DNA of 64,000 nucleotides from SAR202 cluster bacterium AD-804-J14_MRT_500m (GTDB taxonomy: Bacteria > Chloroflexota > Dehalococcoidia > UBA3495 > GCA-2712585), in assembly GCA_009391275.1 (NCBI GenBank), contig VEXF01000002.1:30399-94398 (forward strand), given 5' to 3'. The number at the start of each line of letters is the position of its first letter. The first letter of the stretch is position 1. Below are positions 44,090 to 53,456 of the stretch, in pieces. The notes beneath the pieces are model-generated. The model was not told the origin of the DNA. It made no database searches and saw nothing but the letters and a program-made list of their open reading frames with translations. A program made the translations under genes and the position numbers.

Positions 44090-44779
44090 ATGCGATTTAA
44101 AGCTAAACTCATCGAAGCTCGCTTTAAGCGACGTCTTAATCGTTTCGCGGCTTTAGTTGAAATCAAAGGCACCGAAACTCTGGTACATATAGCAAATTCA
44201 GGACGAATGAACGAGATCTTTGTCCCAGGTTATCGAGTCTACCTCCAGCCAGCTTCAGGTTCACACAGAAAAACAGCTTTCGATCTTGCTCTGGTTGAAC
44301 TCGGTCCTTTGCTTTGCTCAATAGACTCACAGCTCCCGCCGTTGCTCTTCCAAGAAGCATATCACCGAGGTTTACTACCCGAGTTCTCTGATTTCGATCG
44401 TTTGCAGCGAGAACAAACTTTCGGAGATAGCCGTATTGATATACTTGTTTCAGGACGTTCGGGACTTTGCTATATCGAAACTAAGTCTGTAACTTTAGTC
44501 CGCAATGGGGTGGGTCTCTTCCCAGACGCTCCCACTGACCGGGGACGAAAACACCTCCGCGCCCTCTGTAATGCTATTAAGATAGGATACAGCGCTTCTG
44601 TAATATTCATCATCCAACGTCCAGACTGTAACGCATTTTCTCCGAATGACACGGCAGATCCAAAATTCGGCCAAGCTCTACGGGATTCATTAACATCTGG
44701 TGTTACCGCCCACGCCTACAATTGCCACGTCAATCTTGACGGCGTCCAACTGGATACAGAAATACCAATCCTGTTATGA
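44090..44779 (+). CDS. sfsA: SfsA family DNA/RNA nuclease-like protein
   Basis: 229 residues. N-terminal OB-fold with RFAALVEIKG, HIANSGRMNEIFVPG, then the nuclease-like core with RIDILVSG, YIETKSVTLV and PDAPTDRGRKHLRAL, matching the SfsA family (sugar fermentation stimulation protein). The core resembles PD-(D/E)xK nucleases (the IETK and DI motifs). The biological role is poorly defined. Divergent from pyrF. Confidence 0.92.
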   Translation: MRFKAKLIEARFKRRLNRFAALVEIKGTETLVHIANSGRMNEIFVPGYRVYLQPASGSHRKTAFDLALVELGPLLCSIDSQLPPLLFQEAYHRGLLPEFSDFDRLQREQTFGDSRIDILVSGRSGLCYIETKSVTLVRNGVGLFPDAPTDRGRKHLRALCNAIKIGYSASVIFIIQRPDCNAFSPNDTADPKFGQALRDSLTSGVTAHAYNCHVNLDGVQLDTEIPILL

Positions 44780-44840
44780 GTTTCGCACATGAAACAATGT
44801 CTTGATCCATCTTTCCCAAACCAGCCAGGCAAATAAGGAT

Positions 44841-45530
44841 ATGCTTCCCGTACCCTCCAACCAACCTGTCTCAACCAATGTATCTGATATTTACCGACGG
44901 CTCTTAAATGCATATGGTCCACAATATTGGTGGTCAAGTGATTCGAAATTTGAAATCATAACAGGCGCAATTCTCACCCAATCCACGTCTTGGAATAACG
45001 CAGACCGTTCCGTGCGACACTTAAAATCTATCGGGTTGTTGTCCTATTCCGCTTTATGTAACGCTTCCGAACATGAAATCGCTCGGGCGATAAGACCCTC
45101 AGGCTTCTTCCGAAGAAAACCAAAAATAATCATGGGTTTCGTCGCTCACATCTCCGAGATCCATCAAGGAAGCCTAACATCCCTATTGCGAAGCGACCCA
45201 GTAAAGCTAAGACAAGAGCTATTATCAATATTTGGCATCGGCCCTGAAACTGCCGACAACATCCTCGTCTACGTGGCGAAGTTTCCGTCTTTCATTATTG
45301 ACGCTTACACGAAGCGCATATTAAAACGTCTAGCATTGGACGCAGAGGCTTGCAGTTATTCAGACTGGCAACAAGTTTTCCATAAGGGATTGAAGAAGAA
45401 CACAGCTCTTTTCAACGAATATCACGCCTTACTGGTTAAACACGGCAAGATCTCCTGTAAAAAAATCCCACAATGCATCGGTTGTTGCCTACTCGAAGTC
45501 TGCCCTAGCGGTTTGTCGAGAGTCGGATAG
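44841..45530 (+). CDS. endonuclease III-like HhH-GPD DNA glycosylase with C-terminal Fe-S cluster
   Basis: About 229 residues. GAILTQSTSWNNADRSVRHL is the usual start of the HhH-GPD domain. The hairpin is FGIGPETADNILVYV, with the catalytic Asp in SFIIDAYTKR. The four Cys of the [4Fe-4S] loop are in SCKKIPQCIGCCLLEVC. In E. coli Nth the hairpin reads GVGRKTA with the Schiff-base Lys; here it is GPETA, so lyase activity is doubtful. That fits the monofunctional MagIII-like group. The start at ATG 44841 is chosen by family length; the frame reaches back to a TTG at 44802. Confidence 0.85.
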   Translation: MLPVPSNQPVSTNVSDIYRRLLNAYGPQYWWSSDSKFEIITGAILTQSTSWNNADRSVRHLKSIGLLSYSALCNASEHEIARAIRPSGFFRRKPKIIMGFVAHISEIHQGSLTSLLRSDPVKLRQELLSIFGIGPETADNILVYVAKFPSFIIDAYTKRILKRLALDAEACSYSDWQQVFHKGLKKNTALFNEYHALLVKHGKISCKKIPQCIGCCLLEVCPSGLSRVG

Positions 45531-45584
45531 CCACATCACCCCAACATGTAACTGTACTGGCTATATCAGCCCTTAAAGCGCTGT

Positions 45585-47111
45585 TTAATGCCTAAAATGA
45601 CGCCTTCCCGTAAACACCATGGAAATTCCACGCTGATTGGCTGAATCAATAGAGTTTTCGTCACGAATTGACCCGCCGGGTTGTATGATGGCAGTCACTC
45701 CTCCTTCGGCAGCTGTCTCGACACTATCTGAAAACGGAAAAAATGCATCCGACGCAAGAACCGCTCCCTTGGCTTTCTCTTTAGGTGAGCCTTCAAGCGC
45801 TAATCTAACACTGATTACTCGGTTCGGTTGCCCAGCACCCATACCTAGCAACGCCTTATCCTTAACTACAACAATCGCGTTCGATTTGATATGTTTTGCC
45901 GCATGCCAGGCAAACAACATATCCTCCATCTCTCGATCGGTCGGCAAGCGTTCAGTGACGGTTTTCCAAGAATGTACATCTTCCGATATAGTATCTGAAT
46001 CCTGGACCAACATTCCTCCAGCTACTGGCCTAAGGTCCAAAGTAGCATGATCGACGTTTCCTTCAGGCATTCTTAAGATCCGAAGGTTTTTACGGCGCAT
46101 CAATACCTCTAACGCTTCCGGATCGTATCCCGGTGCAACCACTACTTCATAGAAGATCCCTTTCATAGCCTCGGCCGTCTCTTTTTCTACGTTTCTATTA
46201 AATCCCACTATCCCACCAAACGCTGAGACCGTGTCCCCTTGGTATGCCAATTTATATGCTTCGGGTTGACTAAAATGGCTAGCTAACCCGCAAGGGTTAG
46301 AGTGTTTTATGATCGCCACCGCTTCGTCTTTAAAATCGCTCACCACACGCCAAGCCGAATCTGCATCCATGATATTATTGTATGAAAGCTCTTTTCCATG
46401 GAGAAGAGTAGAATCAGGAAAACCTCCATTGCTTGATGGAGATGCATATAAGGCTCCCCTTTGGTGTGGATTTTCACCATAACGCAGTTCCTGCCTCTTG
46501 CTGTAGGTCAGAGTAAGGTCTGACGGCATACCAGATCCTCCCTGGGCTAGATAACTAGAAACCGCAGCGTCGTATTCAGATACGTGTCTAAACGCCTTTT
46601 GTGCTAGCTTTCGCCGTTCATCCTGTGATAAACCTTCTCCCAACAATTTTGAGCCTACCCAAGCGTAATCTGATGGATCTACAACCACTACGACGTAAGG
46701 GAAGTTCTTAGCACCAGCTCGCAACATGGTGGGACCACCTATATCAATGTTCTCCAATGCATCTTCCAAAGTGACGCCTTCCCTACTAACCGTTTCCACA
46801 AATGGATATAGGTTTACTACGACTAGGTCTATGGTAGAAATCCCTTCTTTTTTTAAATCTGCGATGTGATCCGGGTTGTTGCGAAGGGCCAATAATCCCC
46901 CATGTACTTTTGGATGTAGCGTTTTCACTCTGCCATCAAGAATTTCAGGGAAACCCACTAGATCAGAGACTTTTCCCACTTCTTTTATCAGTTCTTTAGA
47001 CAAAAGTTCATAGGTCCCGCCAGTGCTAAATATATCTATTCCTGCACTCTGTAGTGTGGAAGCAAATTTACCAATACCTGATTTATCGTATACGCTAACC
47101 AGAGCTTTCAA
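45585..47111 (-). CDS. purH: bifunctional AICAR transformylase/IMP cyclohydrolase
   Basis: 508 residues, last two steps of IMP synthesis. N-terminal MGS-like cyclohydrolase domain (LVSVYDKSGIGKFA; STGGTYELL; HGGLLALRN) and C-terminal transformylase domain (ELRYGENPHQRGALY; AIIKHSNPCG with the catalytic Lys-His; SDAFFPFSD; IQPGGSIRDENSI). The start is TTG at 47111 with AGGAG nine nt upstream. It follows purM by 43 nt in the purF-purM-purH order. Confidence 0.96.
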   Translation of the reverse strand: MKALVSVYDKSGIGKFASTLQSAGIDIFSTGGTYELLSKELIKEVGKVSDLVGFPEILDGRVKTLHPKVHGGLLALRNNPDHIADLKKEGISTIDLVVVNLYPFVETVSREGVTLEDALENIDIGGPTMLRAGAKNFPYVVVVVDPSDYAWVGSKLLGEGLSQDERRKLAQKAFRHVSEYDAAVSSYLAQGGSGMPSDLTLTYSKRQELRYGENPHQRGALYASPSSNGGFPDSTLLHGKELSYNNIMDADSAWRVVSDFKDEAVAIIKHSNPCGLASHFSQPEAYKLAYQGDTVSAFGGIVGFNRNVEKETAEAMKGIFYEVVVAPGYDPEALEVLMRRKNLRILRMPEGNVDHATLDLRPVAGGMLVQDSDTISEDVHSWKTVTERLPTDREMEDMLFAWHAAKHIKSNAIVVVKDKALLGMGAGQPNRVISVRLALEGSPKEKAKGAVLASDAFFPFSDSVETAAEGGVTAIIQPGGSIRDENSIDSANQRGISMVFTGRRHFRH

Positions 47112-47154
47112 CGGTTGCTGCTCCTATTCTATTTGATGGCCACTCTGAATTGTT

Positions 47155-48171
47155 TCAATGTATAACGACCTGTGGTTCTCCACCGTTTCCTATTAACTCT
47201 CCGATCACATTCGCCGTTGGAACAGAACGAACAAGATCATCTACATCGGACCGGTCACATACCAAAACTATCCCGATCCCCATGTTGAAAACTGTAAACA
47301 TATCCTCGTCACTTAACCCTCCAACGCTTCGGAGTAAATCAAAAATAGGCTGCGGTTCCCATGAAGAGCGATCTATTGAAGCACTAATTCCATCTGGTAA
47401 TATCCTGGCCAGATTTCCAGATATTCCGCCACCGCTTATGTGTGCAATTCCTTTCGCTCGGCTAAGACATGGGGCAATCATGGGATAGTAACATTTGTGT
47501 GGAATCAGGAGTTCTTCACCAAGCCCATGTCCTAGATCATTGAATTTTTGATATAGCACAGCGGGATTCGTATCAATATCGAATACCTTACGAACTAACG
47601 AAAACCCGTTAGTATGTAACCCACTCGACGGGATTCCCAGGACCACGTCACCCGGCTTTATATCTGAACGAGTCATTATATCTTCTTCTTCCACCACACC
47701 AACGATCATACCAGCAAGATCAAACTGATCTTCTGCATACATATTCGGGGACTGGGCAGTCTCACCTCCTATCAAGGCGCAATCTGCCTGTTTACATGCC
47801 CACACCATTCCTCTGATTAACTGGTCCAATGTCTGATGATCTAGCTGCGACATCGATATGTAATCCAAGAAGAAGAGCGGCTTGGCTCCACAGGTCACAA
47901 TATCATTCACGTTAAGGTTAACTAAATCTATCCCCAGAGATTCATAATGCCCCAATATAGACGCCACTTTAAGCTTCGTGCCAACTCCGTCTGTACTAGC
48001 AACCAGAACTGGACTCCCATAACCTTCAAGCCTGAACATACCTGCAAAACCACCAGAATTGCCCAAAACTTCCGGTCCGTGAGTCAAGGCAGCCAAACTC
48101 CGTATACGTTCTTTGGAATTTTCAGCAGCAGCCAGGTCAACCCCTGCTTCTTTATAGGCTTCCGACGTCAA
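47155..48171 (-). CDS. purM: phosphoribosylformylglycinamidine cyclo-ligase (AIR synthetase)
   Basis: About 338 residues, step five of purine synthesis. DGVGTKLKVA, NDIVTCGAKPLFFLDY, LIGGETAQSPNMY and AHISGGGISGNLARILP are PurM signatures. The start is TTG at 48171, because AGGAGG lies 7 nt upstream and the protein then begins TSEAYKEAGVDL, as in other PurM proteins; a TTG at 48198 is less likely. Confidence 0.95.
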   Translation of the reverse strand: MTSEAYKEAGVDLAAAENSKERIRSLAALTHGPEVLGNSGGFAGMFRLEGYGSPVLVASTDGVGTKLKVASILGHYESLGIDLVNLNVNDIVTCGAKPLFFLDYISMSQLDHQTLDQLIRGMVWACKQADCALIGGETAQSPNMYAEDQFDLAGMIVGVVEEEDIMTRSDIKPGDVVLGIPSSGLHTNGFSLVRKVFDIDTNPAVLYQKFNDLGHGLGEELLIPHKCYYPMIAPCLSRAKGIAHISGGGISGNLARILPDGISASIDRSSWEPQPIFDLLRSVGGLSDEDMFTVFNMGIGIVLVCDRSDVDDLVRSVPTANVIGELIGNGGEPQVVIH

Positions 48172-48360
48172 ACCAATCCCTCCTAAAATTCTTACCAAGT
48201 AGGCTTTATCTCCCTGAAGTTGCAGGCAGAATCAACGTAAACTTTGAACAACTCGGTTCCTGGAAGCACATCCCTAGACCAATTTAAACGATGGTGCCAC
48301 GCATGCGTTATCCGTGTGAACAGATTGCCATGAAACACCAAATTACGGCGCAGGCAAGAA

Positions 48361-49815
48361 TCAGATCTCCTGACGCTCCAAAATGAGTTTGTCCATCTCT
48401 AACTGAACGGGTATAGGATATGTACCGGTAAAACAGGCGTTACAGAAACCATCGTCCCCATCGCCCCCATCGGTCACCACTTCCATTAACCCTTCCACGC
48501 TCAAATATCCCAGAGTGTCTACCCCGATCTTTTCTCTTATTTCGTCAACAGAATAGTTCGCAGCGATCAGTTCTCGTCTCGTAGCCATATCTACTCCAAA
48601 ATGGCATGGCCACATGATTGGAGGTGCACAAATCCTCATATGTATCTCGGTGGCACCAGCTTTTCTAAGTAATCCAACGACGCGTGGCGTTGTGGTTCCC
48701 CGAACAATACTGTCGTCTACTACGACAATCTTTTTGCCGGAAATTACTTCCGACAAAGGGTTGAATTTCAGTTGAACGTCCAAGCTCCGTAATCGTTGAT
48801 CAGGTTCTATGAATGTGCGTCCCACATAACGGTTTTTTACCAGCCCATCACTATACGGCAGACCGGATGCCTGAGCGTAGCCCATTGCCGCCGCTGTAGC
48901 CGAATCTGGTATGCCTATGACCAGATCCGCGCAGGCAGGATTTTCCTCGGCTAGTTTCGCTCCCATAGCGACCCGGCGTCCGTGCACCTGCCTTTTATCA
49001 ATCAAACTGTCTGGCCTTGCAAAATATATCTGTTCGAATACACACATCGCACGACGCCCGTCTCGCCCTGGCCACAGGTATGACTCGATACCATGCTTAT
49101 CTATTCGGACAGCTTCGCCTGGCTCAAGTTCTCGTTCAAATACTGCTCCGACATGGTCGAGAGCACAAGATTCCGACGCTATCACCCACCCCCGATCTAA
49201 CCTCCCCAAACATAAAGGTCTGACCCCTAATGGATCTTTAATACCGATGATCGCGTCTTTGGTTTGGACAACAGCGGAAAACGCCCCCCGAACTTGCCGC
49301 ATGCACTGCCCAATTTGATCTTGCCATGTTTGTCCTGACGCCTTGGCGATTATTTGAGCTAGAACTTCAGAATCCGTGGTTGAATTAAATTCGCAAGACC
49401 AACTCTTTTTTAGCTCTTTGCGAAGTTCAACCGCGTTGATTATATTCCCATTGTGTGCTAGCGCCAGATCCCCATTCGTGCTTTGGACTTTGAAAGGTTG
49501 AGCATTGGCAAGCGTACTGGATCCCGTCGTAGAATAACGAGTATGGCCTATCGCCATTTCACCATCTAAAGGAACCAGAGTATCTGCACCAAAGGCCTGA
49601 GTCACTAGACCCATGCCCGTATGCACACTGATTCGCTGACCATTGGATGCCGCTATCCCAGCACTCTCTTGGCCCCTATGCTGAAGCGCAAACAGACCAA
49701 AAAAAACCACGCGTGCTGCGTGGTCGCCCGGAGTATATGCCGCCACCACCCCACACTCTTCCCGTGGGTGGTCGGTTGGCTCAATCGGCTGTGGGATTCC
49801 AGCCTTTTGACTCAC
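48361..49815 (-). CDS. purF: amidophosphoribosyltransferase
   Basis: 484 residues, first committed step of purine synthesis. The Ntn nucleophile is Cys21 (REECGVVAAY) after a propeptide of about 20 residues. The glutaminase domain has LFALQHRGQESAGI and ALAHNGNI. The PRPP loop is KIVVVDDSIVRGTT, and a C-terminal Cys region is present (GDDGFCNACFTG). The GTG at 49815 is placed exactly where a TTGACC-17-TATAAT promoter should start transcription, with no SD: a strong leaderless candidate. Confidence 0.95.
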   Translation of the reverse strand: MSQKAGIPQPIEPTDHPREECGVVAAYTPGDHAARVVFFGLFALQHRGQESAGIAASNGQRISVHTGMGLVTQAFGADTLVPLDGEMAIGHTRYSTTGSSTLANAQPFKVQSTNGDLALAHNGNIINAVELRKELKKSWSCEFNSTTDSEVLAQIIAKASGQTWQDQIGQCMRQVRGAFSAVVQTKDAIIGIKDPLGVRPLCLGRLDRGWVIASESCALDHVGAVFERELEPGEAVRIDKHGIESYLWPGRDGRRAMCVFEQIYFARPDSLIDKRQVHGRRVAMGAKLAEENPACADLVIGIPDSATAAAMGYAQASGLPYSDGLVKNRYVGRTFIEPDQRLRSLDVQLKFNPLSEVISGKKIVVVDDSIVRGTTTPRVVGLLRKAGATEIHMRICAPPIMWPCHFGVDMATRRELIAANYSVDEIREKIGVDTLGYLSVEGLMEVVTDGGDGDDGFCNACFTGTYPIPVQLEMDKLILERQEI

Positions 49816-49821
49816 CGGCTG

Positions 49822-49850
49822 ATTATACGTCCCCTTTTCATGACGGTCAA
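49822..49850 (-). promoter_or_regulatory. purF promoter with predicted start at the GTG codon
   Basis: Minus strand TTGACC (49850-49845), a 17-nt spacer and TATAAT (49827-49822). Seven nt downstream is position 49815, the G of the purF GTG start. Confidence 0.65.
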
Positions 49851-49931
49851 TCCGATCTTCTTACCATTTTATTCCAAGTGCGTACTTTCGATTACCAAAG
49901 CAAAGGGACAACAGCTAAATATCCGTTCTAT

Positions 49932-50582
49932 CTAAACTGGACTAATTACTACGCCGCGTCCGGAACCACGTCCATTGCTCTCTGTCGTTACTCGTGGGTT
50001 ATCGGCCAACGCCATATGTACTATTCGTCGATCTGCAGGGGTCATTGGCTCCAAGTAGACTGGCCTACCACTAGCTATAACCCTTTCAGATGTCCGACGT
50101 GCCATTTCTTCTAAGGAAGCTTGTCTTCTACTACGATATTGCTCTACGTCTAAAGTCACCCTCACTGGTCCTTGACGGTTGTTGTTGACTATGATGTTTA
50201 CAATAAACTGGTAGGCTCGTAGTGTTTCCCCACGTCGTCCAATCAGCAACCCCGAGTCTTCACCCTCGATGTCAATTAACGGTCCCCCAGCTTCTGAGTC
50301 AAAAGCGCTACTAAGGGTCGCTACTGCAGAAACGTTCATCATCTCCAATATTTTTGAAACTGTTTCCATAGATTTGGAACTCACGTCTTCGTTAGCTGAA
50401 AGTTTCCTTATACGTACTCGGGCCAGTTCGGACCTGATCCCAAGAAATCCTGGTTTACCCGGATTTAGTACCTCTACCTCTACTTCGTCTCGAGCGGCGT
50501 CGAGTTCGTGAAGCCCGACCTCTATGGCTTCCTCCACGGTCTTCGCCGTCGTCTCCATCTCCTGAATCTCCTGCTCCAGCAT
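49932..50582 (-). CDS. jag: Jag/SpoIIIJ-associated RNA-binding protein
   Basis: 216 residues: Jag_N domain (AKTVEEAIEVGLHEL ... VEVEVLNPGKPGFLG), KH domain (IEGEDSGLLIGRRGETLRAYQF) and C-terminal R3H domain (EPMTPADRRIVHMALAD). The ATG at 50582 has AAGGAGG nine nt upstream. It overlaps the 3' end of yidC by 128 nt in another frame. Jag binds RNA and is coupled to YidC in envelope biogenesis. Confidence 0.92.
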   Translation of the reverse strand: MLEQEIQEMETTAKTVEEAIEVGLHELDAARDEVEVEVLNPGKPGFLGIRSELARVRIRKLSANEDVSSKSMETVSKILEMMNVSAVATLSSAFDSEAGGPLIDIEGEDSGLLIGRRGETLRAYQFIVNIIVNNNRQGPVRVTLDVEQYRSRRQASLEEMARRTSERVIASGRPVYLEPMTPADRRIVHMALADNPRVTTESNGRGSGRGVVISPV

Positions 50583-51369
50583 CTTCTGTAGCCTCCTTTT
50601 CCTGCTGGACTTCGTCTGCTTGGCCCGTCGTCGGAGCTTTTGCAAACAAAGGTTCCCAGCCTGTTATGAAATATTGAGTTCCGATTCCTACTATATTGGA
50701 CACTACCCAGTACAACGCCAACCCGCTAGGGAAGGTCATGGTTAACAATCCCAGCATAATCGGCATCATCCACAACATCATCTGCGAAGTAGATTGCTGC
50801 CGGGGATCCGCCGACGGCGTAGTGGTCATTTTTTGCTGCACCCAAGTGGAACCTCCAACGAGCAAGGGCATTACTATATTGGTGGGATCTGATTCCGCTA
50901 GATTCATCCATAAGAACCCGCTGTTGAGCGGGATAGACTCATGCGCAAAAGGAACCCATGAATATAGTTTTTCCGATAATTCAACTAGCCGATCAGGATT
51001 CGTTGGCAGGGTTTGAATGAGTGCCTGAAACAGACCTATCCAGACCGGAAATTGCACTGCTAGGGGTCCAATGCATCCCAACGGGTTCACCCCAGCTTGG
51101 CGATATAACTTGAGAGTTTCTTGAGATACTTTTTTGGGTTCACCCTTATATTTTTCTTTTATTTCAGCGAGTTTCGGTTGAAGTCCACTCATGGCACGCA
51201 TTTGGCGGACTTGCTTAATAGTGAGCGGAGTTGTTGCCAGCCTTACCAGGATAGTGAAGGCTATAATCGAGAATCCCATTTGATTCCCAAGCACCGCGTA
51301 CAGAAACACTAGACCGTTAATCATCGGCCGCAGTATTCCTTCGGTCCAAACGAAAATTATTGCGTCCAT
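50455..51369 (-). CDS. yidC: YidC/Oxa1 membrane protein insertase
   Basis: 304 residues. Five-TM insertase core without the Gram-negative periplasmic domain: RLATTPLTIKQVRQMRAMSGLQPKL carries the substrate-groove Arg. A GLFQALIQTLPTNPDRL loop and MMLWMMPIMLGLLTMTFPSGLALYWVVSN follow. The C-terminal tail is acidic, then strongly basic (RTRRRSRRSRGRG), as in ribosome-binding tails of YidC/Oxa1. This tail is encoded on DNA shared with the jag N-terminus in another frame. Part of the rpmH-rnpA-yidD-yidC-jag locus. Confidence 0.93.
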   Translation of the reverse strand: MDAIIFVWTEGILRPMINGLVFLYAVLGNQMGFSIIAFTILVRLATTPLTIKQVRQMRAMSGLQPKLAEIKEKYKGEPKKVSQETLKLYRQAGVNPLGCIGPLAVQFPVWIGLFQALIQTLPTNPDRLVELSEKLYSWVPFAHESIPLNSGFLWMNLAESDPTNIVMPLLVGGSTWVQQKMTTTPSADPRQQSTSQMMLWMMPIMLGLLTMTFPSGLALYWVVSNIVGIGTQYFITGWEPLFAKAPTTGQADEVQQEKEATEDAGAGDSGDGDDGEDRGGSHRGRASRTRRRSRRSRGRGTKSG

Positions 51370-51375
51370 CTACCC

Positions 51376-52647
51376 TCAGTCACCAGCGTCGAATAGCAAA
51401 TTATTTTGCCAAGCCCGCACGTTGATGCTCCATATTCGGCTTTCACGATCCCCTAAAAAAACCATATTATCATCTAAACTTCGTCCTAGCGCTAACGGGG
51501 CCCGCACCTCCTTGTCCAGGGCTATTGGTACCTTCTCCACACTCCCTGTCGAAAGACCCAAGCGCGAAATTAGTCCATCCATCCTTGCCACTACTAATTT
51601 GCCACCGGAGATCACAGGAGTGGCCGCAACAGCTCCACCCAAATCCTGCACCCATTTCGCAGGTTCACCTGAATGACGGTCTACCGGTAGCGCAAATACT
51701 TTCCCATCCATGTCCGCTATATAGATAGTTTTTCCATCAGATACAGGACTTGCCCAAAACCAGTTTTCTGAATCAAAACTCCACCGAAGTCGTTCCTCGC
51801 CTGTACCACCAGAGCTATTCCCTATTTTGAAACCATATACTTTCCTATCGAATGACCCAAACACTACCAGTCCATCTACTACCAACGGTTGGCCTAACAC
51901 AACCCCTCCTGTCTGATATTTCCACTGAAGATCCATATCCAATTGTCGCCTACCATCTACTACCGTTTCCGACAATTCAACTGCGTAGAAGAAATCATCC
52001 ATGCCTCCGAAATATGCGATTCCGTCGACAACAATCGGGGTTGACCAGATGCGTTTGTCTTTATCTTTGCCTTGCTTCAGTCCTTCAGTCTCGAAATAGC
52101 CGATTTCTTCACCGTTGCCAGTATCAAATGCGTAAAGCCTGCCGTCTTCGCTTCCGATTAACACGGTCTGGCCAAACACCGTAGGGCCCCCAACAAACGG
52201 ACCTAATTGGATATCAACTGCCCACTCGCCACGGTTGAACTCAACACGAGTCCCGCTACCTCGATCAAGGTTTAAAGCAATCAACCTCCCCTTATCGCCA
52301 TCTCCTACAGAACCAGCCACGTAGAGTTTCTCAGCATCCATACCCGGCGTTCCAAACACTCCACCTAATTGTTCTTCTTCTGGTGGGCTATAACGCCATA
52401 TCAAATCCCCACTATCAGTGTTAAGAGCTAATACCTCTCCGGCTCGGCTTGCTAGGTACAACTTGCTATTTGGGGCGTCGACGATCACTGGCGTCCAACC
52501 CTCAGCTGATCCAATCACATTCCCCGGTCTACAGCTCATCAGAACCAGTCCAATTGCCATGACGACCAACATCAAACAACGCATTTTGACTCTGTGAATT
52601 CTTACAAGTTTCCGCAACGAATAATCCGAATCAGTCATAGCAATCAC
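51376..52647 (-). CDS. PQQ-like beta-propeller lipoprotein
   Basis: 423 residues. A basic N-terminus, a hydrophobic stretch LMLVVMAIGLVLMSC with a lipobox-like LMSC, then about seven PQQ/WD-like blades (GEVLALNTDSGDLIWRY, GRLIALN, GRLYAFDTGNGEE, GKVFALPVD). It is probably anchored outside the membrane. The start is GTG at 52647 with GGAG nine nt upstream; an ATG three codons later is an alternative. It sits 6 nt upstream of yidC in an operon where such a gene is unusual. A BamB-like scaffolding role is conceivable but not shown. Confidence 0.8.
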   Translation of the reverse strand: MIAMTDSDYSLRKLVRIHRVKMRCLMLVVMAIGLVLMSCRPGNVIGSAEGWTPVIVDAPNSKLYLASRAGEVLALNTDSGDLIWRYSPPEEEQLGGVFGTPGMDAEKLYVAGSVGDGDKGRLIALNLDRGSGTRVEFNRGEWAVDIQLGPFVGGPTVFGQTVLIGSEDGRLYAFDTGNGEEIGYFETEGLKQGKDKDKRIWSTPIVVDGIAYFGGMDDFFYAVELSETVVDGRRQLDMDLQWKYQTGGVVLGQPLVVDGLVVFGSFDRKVYGFKIGNSSGGTGEERLRWSFDSENWFWASPVSDGKTIYIADMDGKVFALPVDRHSGEPAKWVQDLGGAVAATPVISGGKLVVARMDGLISRLGLSTGSVEKVPIALDKEVRAPLALGRSLDDNMVFLGDRESRIWSINVRAWQNNLLFDAGD

Positions 52648-52870
52648 TTGTCTTTTCTCCAGCCCACAGCCTAGCTCTGGATTTCGGAAGGGAATTAATA
52701 TATCCGTAATATTCCAATTTTAACTGGTCTCCGATTCAACGGTCGATATATTTTCGATGCGGATTAACACGTCTCAATCCCTGTACCTAAAACCACGTTC
52801 ATGGAGATCATACAAAGCCCTCATAACTGAACCCTCCACGAGACGTGATGTCCAATTTAGGGCAGAGAAG

Positions 52871-53083
52871 TTAGCGCGGAACAGGATCGTAGCCTCGCCT
52901 TCCCCATGGATGGCATCTAATCAGTCGCTTGATCGTAAACGCTAGTCCTTTCCAGAGCCCGTGACGATTGACAGCATCATAAGAATAACGAGAGCAGGTG
53001 GGTTCAAATCTACACACCGTGAACAAATACGGTGCGACACCACGTTGATACACCTTAATGGCCAGCAATACCAAGATTTTCAA
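52871..53083 (-). CDS. yidD: membrane protein insertion efficiency factor YidD
   Basis: 70 residues with the YidD core: AIKVYQRGVAPYL, CRFEPTCSRYSYDAV and RCHPWGRRGYDPVP. Small membrane-associated protein that assists YidC. The ATG overlaps the last 4 nt of rnpA (53080-53083). Confidence 0.95.
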   Translation of the reverse strand: MKILVLLAIKVYQRGVAPYLFTVCRFEPTCSRYSYDAVNRHGLWKGLAFTIKRLIRCHPWGRRGYDPVPR

Positions 53084-53439
53084 GTAATTGTTGCCTTCCC
53101 CCTGGAAGTGGACATTAGTAGATCCGCTTTGTGTAATAAGCTCTGGACAGCCATTCGAAGTTCGACAAACCTATGAACACCTTTCCGGTTCCGTGCTATT
53201 AACACAATATCCCATCCAGGTTTTACCGGAATGTCACGTACAACCTCTCGCAAACGCCGTTTCACTTTGTTTCTCACCACGGCCTTCCCAATCCTGCGAG
53301 TGGTAATGATGCCAAATCTAGTTTCGTTACCTTCGTGCGGAAGCGCCTTTAGAACTAACAACGCGTTTACCCAAGACCGGCTTCCCTGATGGATTTGCGA
53401 AAAGCGCTCGCTGCTGGTTAATCGCAGCCGTTTCTGCAT
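53080..53439 (-). CDS. rnpA: ribonuclease P protein component
   Basis: 119 residues, basic. Begins MQKRLRLTSSERFSQIHQGSR; the RNR motif is RNKVKRRLREVVRD near residues 56-69. It binds RNase P RNA for 5' processing of tRNA. It follows rpmH by 17 nt, the conserved order. Confidence 0.95.
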   Translation of the reverse strand: MQKRLRLTSSERFSQIHQGSRSWVNALLVLKALPHEGNETRFGIITTRRIGKAVVRNKVKRRLREVVRDIPVKPGWDIVLIARNRKGVHRFVELRMAVQSLLHKADLLMSTSRGKATIT

Positions 53440-53456
53440 TTAAAAGAACAAGACGT

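Noticed and set aside
49647..50114. Plus-strand open frame of 155 codons spanning the purF start and the jag end
   Set aside because: It runs antisense across two well-supported genes and the purF promoter, has no SD and no recognisable domain.
50583..50645. Longer jag start at 50645
   Set aside because: It adds only a basic stretch outside the Jag_N domain, whereas the ATG at 50582 has a strong AAGGAGG nine nt upstream.
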